Shown in pieces: positions 55,346 through 61,001 of a DNA stretch of 64,000 nucleotides; within the stretch, counting starts at the first letter, position 1; each line of letters opens with the position of its first letter. Below the pieces are notes generated by a model. It was given only the letters and a program-made list of their open reading frames with translations. It was not told the DNA's origin and searched no databases. The translations under genes and the position numbers were made by a program. This DNA comes from Prolixibacter bellariivorans ATCC BAA-1284 (GTDB lineage Bacteria; Bacteroidota; Bacteroidia; Bacteroidales; Prolixibacteraceae): assembly GCF_000621705.1 (NCBI RefSeq), contig NZ_JHXO01000008.1:371712-435711 (forward strand). The letters are read 5' to 3'.

Positions 55346-57250
55346 TTATTTGATGATCGTCGGTTTAATGAACAGATTCAGCTTCGACTTGGTATTCGAT
55401 TTTTCCCGGCTCGAAAAGAGCCACCGGATAATCGGAATCCGGGCTAAAAGAGGTAACCCGCTTCGGGTATCCTTCACTTCCTTCTCTTCCAGTCCTCCCA
55501 ACAAAATCATTTCCTGATCCTTTACCCGGATGAGGGATTCGAATTTGCGCGATACCTTTCCGGGAGGAGCATATTCCGAAATACGACTGGTAAAATCCGA
55601 TTGCTCCACTTTAATATCCAGTGTTACTTCGTCATTCCCCGCAACAATCGGACGTATGGTGACGGCCAACTCTGCATTCACTGGTTTATAAGTGGTAGCC
55701 ACCTGCGATTGGGTGTTGATGGAACCATAAATGGTGTTCATCTCTTCCTTGTAGTATTCAGTATTTCCGATACTCATCGTGGCTTTGTGCCCGTTCAGCG
55801 TGGATAACTGCGGTGTGGACCGGAGATCGATCACACCATCCTCTTCCAACGCTTTCAGCGTGACATAAAAGTTGGATTTTACCTTTCCCAGGTTCACCCA
55901 ACCAAAGCCGTTCAAACCGTCTATCAAATTGTTAATCGCTTTCGAACTCAGGGTCATATCAACCGATGGAAAAACAGTTCCCTTGGTCGTGACCGGTTCA
56001 TCGGATAAACCGGCGGTAATTCCGGTCGCCAGCGCTTTACTATTTTTGTTGTCGATAATCAACACTTCAATCAGGATTACAGGGATCAACTTATCGACCT
56101 GGTGAACAAACGTTGCCAGGCGATTAACCTTCTCCTGCGGGCCGGAAAGAATAATGCTGTTGATATCGGGGTACTCCTTTATTTCAACCCCGGTCTTTAG
56201 CTGTGTTGGTATAATTTGCACCAATGAATCGACCGTGCGGTACTTTAGCTGAATCATCTTTACATCCTGTAAAGCGTCAATATTCCGTTTCCCCACCCAA
56301 TAACGACCGTCCACATACTTAAACGTCGCATCAGTGCCTGCAAACAATTCATCAATCAGCGAAGCAAACGAGATGCGATCATAATCGATCGACACGTTAT
56401 CAGTTAACGGTCCCAATAATTTGTAGGGTTGATGACATACATCGAACAACTTCTCCACCACCTTATCCAATGGAGCGTTTGCCGTATGTATTTTCACTGA
56501 ATCAATGGTTAACGCCTCAATATCGATGGTTCCGTCACCAATGGAATTTCTACCGGAAGAACGATGTAGTTGCATCTCATTTGCTCTAACCGGTTGTTTA
56601 GGTTCCCATACATAAAAACCACCATCCGTTTTGGTCACCGTAAAATTGTTCTCCATTCCCAGCTTGTCCATCGCATCGGTCAGCGGCATATTCTGGATAT
56701 AGGAACTAATCACTTTTTTGCTGAGCTCGGGTGTCACAACAATGTTATTGCCTGTTTTCCGGGTAATTTCTTTGGCCAGGTCCTGAATGGGAACCTGCTC
56801 AATCGACATATTGACATGGTCGGAAAGCGTATCCAACTCTACTTTTAACCTGTCGGAAAGAGGTACCGGTGAATGCTTGTTCTTCCGAATATTGATAATA
56901 CTGCCTGCTGCCTGAAGATTAATATCATAATTATCGACCAGAAACTGTAAAATATCCCGTACCCTGACGTGAACGAAATTGTTGGTGACCGTAAAATTGA
57001 GCGTCGGATCAATATTGATGTTCAATCCCGTTTGGTTGGCAACTCCTCTTAAAAATTCCTGCACCGGGGTAGCATTGACCGTGATATCGATGTTCTCGTT
57101 GAGTGCCGGAATTTTATTGGATAGCGAATCCAGTAACTGAATAACCGGTGTGTTCTCTGTTTGTCCAACTGCTGAAACGGGCCTGGTTATCAATATCAAA
57201 ACCAGACTTATCAGGGGGAACAGTAATAAAAAGCGTTGTCGTAAATTCAT
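55346..57250 (-). CDS. gspD: Secretin (GspD/PilQ family)
   Basis: A 634-residue outer-membrane channel. Signal peptide of about 29 residues; two STN-like N0 units (about 50-120, NIDITVNATPVQEFLRGVAN; and 140-215, NMSIEQVPIQDLAKEITRKT); a further N-domain series with TGVEIKEYPDINSIILSGPQ; and the secretin core (about 390-634): VILIEVLIIDNKNSKALATG, LKALEEDGVIDLRSTPQLST, and the terminal MILLGGLEEKEVKDTRSGLP with ARIPIIRWLF. It starts 82 nt after gspE. Two STN units point to a PilQ-like N-terminus. Confidence 0.92.
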   Translation of the reverse strand: MNLRQRFLLLFPLISLVLILITRPVSAVGQTENTPVIQLLDSLSNKIPALNENIDITVNATPVQEFLRGVANQTGLNINIDPTLNFTVTNNFVHVRVRDILQFLVDNYDINLQAAGSIINIRKNKHSPVPLSDRLKVELDTLSDHVNMSIEQVPIQDLAKEITRKTGNNIVVTPELSKKVISSYIQNMPLTDAMDKLGMENNFTVTKTDGGFYVWEPKQPVRANEMQLHRSSGRNSIGDGTIDIEALTIDSVKIHTANAPLDKVVEKLFDVCHQPYKLLGPLTDNVSIDYDRISFASLIDELFAGTDATFKYVDGRYWVGKRNIDALQDVKMIQLKYRTVDSLVQIIPTQLKTGVEIKEYPDINSIILSGPQEKVNRLATFVHQVDKLIPVILIEVLIIDNKNSKALATGITAGLSDEPVTTKGTVFPSVDMTLSSKAINNLIDGLNGFGWVNLGKVKSNFYVTLKALEEDGVIDLRSTPQLSTLNGHKATMSIGNTEYYKEEMNTIYGSINTQSQVATTYKPVNAELAVTIRPIVAGNDEVTLDIKVEQSDFTSRISEYAPPGKVSRKFESLIRVKDQEMILLGGLEEKEVKDTRSGLPLLARIPIIRWLFSSREKSNTKSKLNLFIKPTIIK

Positions 57251-57332
57251 ATATCGGGATCAGTTCAATGCAGATTCTATCTGCACCAGGTTTAATCTTG
57301 TGTTCTTTTCATTTTCTTCTTCTGCAGTTTGC

Positions 57333-58757
57333 TCAACCGGAAAGAATGGCATACACCTCTTCCAGCGAAGTCGTTCCATCAACCAGTAATTGAAAGGCTT
57401 GATCAGACAGGGTCTTCATTTTCTTCCTTTCATAATATTCGGTAGCATTCAATTCATTCCTGCGAATCATCTCGCGCAGGTCATCATCAATCGTAATCAC
57501 CTCATACACGGCAATACGCCCGTGGTACCCCGTATAAAAACACTCTGGACATCCAACCGCCGTAAAATGGTTTTCCGGCAAAACTTCCGGGCGATAATTC
57601 CAACGCACATCGGTTGCGTTAAATGCTTCCTCTTTTTTGCAATGCGGGCAAAGTTTACGCACTAACCGCTGCGCGATACTCAGCTTTACGGTGGACGAAA
57701 TCAGGTAAGGAGGAATCCCCATATCGATTAACCGGGAAATGGTACCCCAGGCCGAATTCGTGTGTACTGTCGATAAAACCAGGTGGCCGGTCAGTGCCGC
57801 CCGGACGGCCATTTGGGCCGTATCGCCGTCGCGAATCTCCCCGACCATGATAATATCCGGGTCCTGTCGCAGGAATGTGCGCAGCGCACTGCCAAACGTT
57901 AACCCGATGGCTTCTTTTAACTGAACCTGGTTAATCCCCTCCAGCATATATTCAATCGGGTCCTCGATGGTTAAAATGTTCGTTTCATTGCGGTTCAGCA
58001 ACTTCAGCGTAGCATACAAAGTTGTGGTTTTACCTGATCCGGTCGGTCCGCTAATCAAAATCAATCCGTTGGGATTTTTTATCCCTTCCAGGTATTTAGC
58101 CAATTGTACTTCGCTAAATCCTAACCGGTCGATCTGGATCTGAGTGGCATCACGGTTCAACAAGCGCAATACGACTTTTTCACCGTACAAGGTTGGCAAC
58201 ACCGAAACCCTTAAATCGAACTTGGCTCCTCCCTGCTCGTATATGATACGCCCATCCTGTGGCAGCCGCTTTTCAGAGATATCCAGATGCGATTTGATCT
58301 TGATTTTGTTCACGATGGCCGGATATTCGGAGGTGGGTATCACATATCGTTCCACCAACTTACCATCGATACGAAACCGGACCCGGCACCGCTCCTCGTA
58401 TGGTTCCAGATGAATATCACTGCTCTTGATTTTGGCCGCCTCGTCCAGGATCATCGACAGCAGATCCTTCGATTGGGAATTGAGCCATTCTACATTCTTC
58501 CGCTGGTGATTGTTGGGATAGTGCCGGTTCAGTTGCCGGGTAATCCAATCCGATGGCACCGGTTTCAGCGCCACCTCTCTACCCAGCAATACTTCTAACT
58601 CGTTTTGCAGTTGCGCAACATCTTTCTCCTCCTCATAAAAGAAATGAAGCTTACCATTGGTGTGTCCCGCCGGAATAATCCGGAGATACCACGCCTGGGC
58701 TGTCGACAACAACTGCCGGTGTTCGGTACTTAATTCAAAAACTTCCTGATAATCCAT
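57333..58757 (-). CDS. gspE: GspE/PilB assembly ATPase
   Basis: A 474-residue cytoplasmic hexameric ATPase. Walker A GPTGSGKTT (237-245), Asp box IEDPIEYML (264-272), Walker B IIMVGEIRD (302-310), His box LSTVHTN (328-334), and a four-cysteine zinc site (Cys370, Cys373, Cys403, Cys406). The N-terminal region before about 90 is short compared with PilB. It powers pseudopilus assembly. It overlaps the prepilin peptidase gene by 23 nt. The extension-type motifs, including the zinc site, argue against a PilT retraction ATPase; none is seen in the window. Confidence 0.95.
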   Translation of the reverse strand: MDYQEVFELSTEHRQLLSTAQAWYLRIIPAGHTNGKLHFFYEEEKDVAQLQNELEVLLGREVALKPVPSDWITRQLNRHYPNNHQRKNVEWLNSQSKDLLSMILDEAAKIKSSDIHLEPYEERCRVRFRIDGKLVERYVIPTSEYPAIVNKIKIKSHLDISEKRLPQDGRIIYEQGGAKFDLRVSVLPTLYGEKVVLRLLNRDATQIQIDRLGFSEVQLAKYLEGIKNPNGLILISGPTGSGKTTTLYATLKLLNRNETNILTIEDPIEYMLEGINQVQLKEAIGLTFGSALRTFLRQDPDIIMVGEIRDGDTAQMAVRAALTGHLVLSTVHTNSAWGTISRLIDMGIPPYLISSTVKLSIAQRLVRKLCPHCKKEEAFNATDVRWNYRPEVLPENHFTAVGCPECFYTGYHGRIAVYEVITIDDDLREMIRRNELNATEYYERKKMKTLSDQAFQLLVDGTTSLEEVYAILSG

Positions 58758-59268
58758 AAATCACCTTTCCAATGTATTGGTCGACCCAATCGCCCTTGGC
58801 TCCCGTCCATAGCAGGGAAAATTGGTATATAATCAGCCCGATTGCCAAAAATCCGGCAAACGGAACCGAGGCTTCTCCTGACTTACGTACCTTAGTCACG
58901 ATTATCCATACAAGCAGCGTTAAAAAACTAGCCAACGAAATAAACACCAGGTAGCCGGCCAGCGTAAAGTTTACCCCGATGATGATAAGCATCACCACAT
59001 CTGCCGGGCCAAAGCCCGAAAACAGCTCGCCTGTGTTCTTCTTCCCAAATCGTATCCAGGCCCACAAAACAAATACCTGTAGCCCGATAGCCACCAGATT
59101 AACCGGACCTTCCCAAAACAATTCCTTTCCTACCAGCAGATAACGTATCCCGGCAGAAAGAAGGAACGCTGCCAACAGGAACAAAACCGGTATTTCCCGG
59201 GTACGGAAATCAGATACGGCAATGAGAAGTAAAAAGAGAACCGATAACAACAGTAACCCAACCATCAA
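58735..59268 (-). CDS. Prepilin peptidase, A24 family, without methylase domain
   Basis: A 177-residue membrane protein with about six hydrophobic helices. The catalytic aspartates are Asp20 (AVSDFRTREIP) and Asp90 (GFGPADVVML, in place of the usual GxGD), and the conserved SVPFAG turn follows. The cytoplasmic Cys-rich N-methylase domain of GspO/PilD is missing, so it is a short, TadV/archaeal-like form. It should cleave the pilins of this cluster. It overlaps the pilin gene by 4 nt and gspE by 23 nt. Confidence 0.88.
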   Translation of the reverse strand: MMVGLLLLSVLFLLLIAVSDFRTREIPVLFLLAAFLLSAGIRYLLVGKELFWEGPVNLVAIGLQVFVLWAWIRFGKKNTGELFSGFGPADVVMLIIIGVNFTLAGYLVFISLASFLTLLVWIIVTKVRKSGEASVPFAGFLAIGLIIYQFSLLWTGAKGDWVDQYIGKVIYGLSGSF

Positions 59269-59678
59269 TCCTTGGTTACCTGTTTCAGATTGTTATCCTG
59301 GTCAATCTCCCAAACGTTGAATACGCCATCCCCATCGAAATCGACTACTGCTGTGGCTTTCGCCTTGAAAGTATTGGCTGTTGCCTCGGTAATGGTTATC
59401 TGGTAATTGGCATTCCCTCCGTCGGTGACCAGTTTCTCCTGCACAAAATCGAGCTGGTCAATCTCATTCGTGTATTTCGAGTGCAGGTAAAAATAGTTCT
59501 TCTCCAGCGTATACAGATGGTTTAACTGCATTTGTGCTTCGGTACTCTTCGCCCTGGATATCAAGGGCATCAGGTTAGGCAGTGCAATCAGCAACAAGAT
59601 ACCGATAATAACCAGGACGACTAATAGTTCCGGCAATGTAAAGCCTTTCAGCTTCTTTGAGGTGATGGAAAATTTCAT
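59265..59678 (-). CDS. gspG: Major pseudopilin, GspG-like, with EF-hand loop
   Basis: A 137-residue pilin. The leader MKFSITSKKLKG is cleaved before FTLPELLVVLVIIGILLLIA (Glu at +5). A helix with EAQMQLNHLYTLEKNYFYL follows, typical of GspG/type IVa pilins, then a beta head. Near the end DFDGDGVFNVWE (113-124) is a full EF-hand-type loop with Asp113, Asp115, Asp117, Asn121 and Glu124, so it likely binds calcium, as GspG does by another loop. First gene of the operon; the leader region upstream is about 900 nt long with repeated elements. Confidence 0.9.
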   Translation of the reverse strand: MKFSITSKKLKGFTLPELLVVLVIIGILLLIALPNLMPLISRAKSTEAQMQLNHLYTLEKNYFYLHSKYTNEIDQLDFVQEKLVTDGGNANYQITITEATANTFKAKATAVVDFDGDGVFNVWEIDQDNNLKQVTKD

Positions 59679-59897
59679 AAGTCTGTTTTTTTCAGGTTCG
59701 ATCGTTTCGTATCCTTGTTAGTTTTTACAATCGGCTGAACAATCCTGGTAAATACAGCAAAAACTCGTTTAGCGAATTTAATCCTGAATGAAAGATAAGG
59801 TTATCACTTCTCCTTTCATCCCGATATGATGGTCCAGTCAATGGTAGTATTAGATAATTTGTAAGATTGTCTTTGAAGATGACAACTCATACACATA

Positions 59898-59980
59898 TTA
59901 ATACATAATATGGGAAAATGGTTACCCCCGTTTTTGTTAAAAAATCTCATTACTTGGCCTGTTGTACAACTTGAAATTTC
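59898..59980 (-). promoter_or_regulatory. Composite regulatory element, copy 2
   Basis: TTAATAC (59898) - 15 nt - GGTTACCC (59920-59927) - 30 nt - CCTGTTGTACAACTTGAAAT (from 59958). Read on the minus strand: palindrome GTTGTACAAC, then GGGTAACC, then GTATTAA about 220 nt before the pilin start, like an activator site followed by a -35/-10 pair. It is repeated at 60420. Confidence 0.55.
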
Positions 59981-60118
59981 ATTTTAAAGAAAAGATGAAA
60001 GCATAAGCTACCTCTTATCTTTGACACCCGGGAATACGACTCATACAGGCCCCGAAAGTTGTCAATTGCACCAGTTCTATTCAGCTCCCGGGTGAGATGA
60101 TCACAGTTCCCCATTCCA

Positions 60119-60293
60119 AATCCTTACAAGGACCAAACGAAAATCCTTATAAGGATCGGCGACAAATGGTAGTAATCCTTTTCCGAAAAAGGTTATAAGG
60201 ATCTGACACAAAACCTTAGAAGGTTTTTCCACAGATGGTTACCTTATTCTTTGGAAGATGGTTATAAGGATCCAACACCGGTAGTTGTAACCT
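60119..60293. repeat. CCTTATAAGG box array B (before the pilin gene)
   Basis: Collinear with array A at 45824: boxes CCTTACAAGG, CCTTATAAGG (palindrome ATCCTTATAAGGAT at 60143-60156), GGTTATAAGG, CCTTAGAAGG and GGTTATAAGG, plus the CCTTTTCCGAAAAAGG hairpin. It is longer by about 25 bp, including an extra diverged box region near 60237-60260. Confidence 0.8.
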
Positions 60294-60419
60294 TTTGCCA
60301 GGACGATCGGGTTGCTGCTTTAAATACCGGCAGGAGACTACGATAGTCTATTCAGTGGTTCTCTCCAAATGAAAAGGAAAAAGATATGGTTCATCTGCAA
60401 CAGCCGACTCAACTACTTG

Positions 60420-60502
60420 TTAATACTCAACAAGTAGTAATGGTTACCCGGCGTCAGGTAAAAATATCGCTCTGATTAACCTGTTGTACAACTTAAAATT
60501 TC
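60420..60502 (-). promoter_or_regulatory. Composite regulatory element, copy 3
   Basis: TTAATAC (60420-60426) - 15 nt - GGTTACCC (60442-60449) - 30 nt - CCTGTTGTACAACTTAAAAT (from 60480). Same order and spacing as the copy at 59898, 522 bp away, so the element is duplicated in the same orientation. Confidence 0.55.
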
Positions 60503-60552
60503 CTTTACAATTTGGCTATTCTATGTATAATGAATCGTCCTTAAAAGTATAA

Positions 60553-60582
60553 AAGAAGCCCGGATATAGCCGGACTTCTTTT
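60553..60582 (-). terminator. Terminator after the RHS-2 immunity gene
   Basis: GAAG-CCGG / CCGG-CTTC stem with flanking A- and T-runs, directly after the stop at 60586. Confidence 0.75.
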
Positions 60583-60585
60583 TTC

Positions 60586-60999
60586 TTACTCTTTTGAATA
60601 TGCTTCAATCTTGTCTAAATAAAGCCATTTTCCTTTTATCTTGAAAAATAGAACGTCTTCTTCTTTCACCAGAGACATGCTAATTACTCCATCTTTTTTG
60701 TCAAGTAACAACCTCACTGTATCTTTAAAACCGAAGTTATAGTTGCAATTTATTACTTCAATATCATACATCTTTAACATTATCCTAACAGTATTGAACT
60801 TTTGTGCGAGCCACTTCTTCGGTGGCGTTGTAGGAAAATTCCTCACATCAAAAGCGACTGTGACACTATCATTAATACTATCAACAGCATAGCTTGCAAC
60901 ATTTATATGATCCAAATCCAGCACTTCCTTCTTAAAGATTGCCTTTATTGGTTCTGGATTGACTAAAATCCATATCAACTCATTATTTATATCTTCCAT
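60586..60999 (-). CDS. Candidate cytoplasmic immunity protein for RHS-2
   Basis: A 137-residue protein without signal or membrane segment. It is beta-rich (NVASYAVDSINDSVTVAFDV, VRIMLKMYDIEVINCNYNFG, DVLFFKIKGKWLYLDKIEAY), a strand pattern that recalls the Imm50-type immunity fold, but the match is weak. It starts 2 nt after the RHS-2 stop and is AT-rich. A cytoplasmic immunity protein fits the nuclease-like tip of RHS-2. Confidence 0.68.
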   Translation of the reverse strand: MEDINNELIWILVNPEPIKAIFKKEVLDLDHINVASYAVDSINDSVTVAFDVRNFPTTPPKKWLAQKFNTVRIMLKMYDIEVINCNYNFGFKDTVRLLLDKKDGVISMSLVKEEDVLFFKIKGKWLYLDKIEAYSKE

Positions 61000-61001
61000 A
61001 A

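Larger units (their letters stand above)
59679..60552. other. Long non-coding leader before the pilin gene
   Basis: About 870 bases without a gene. It contains two copies of a composite element (59898-59980 and 60420-60502), array B (60119-60293), and a CACCCGGGA / TCCCGGGTG long-range inverted pair (about 60024 and 60086). Confidence 0.6.

Noticed and set aside
47824..59678. Reading the cluster as a twitching type IVa pilus
   Set aside because: No PilT retraction ATPase or PilY1-type gene is present, and GspC-, GspK-, GspI- and GspJ-like genes favour a secretion pseudopilus, although the secretin N-terminus is PilQ-like.
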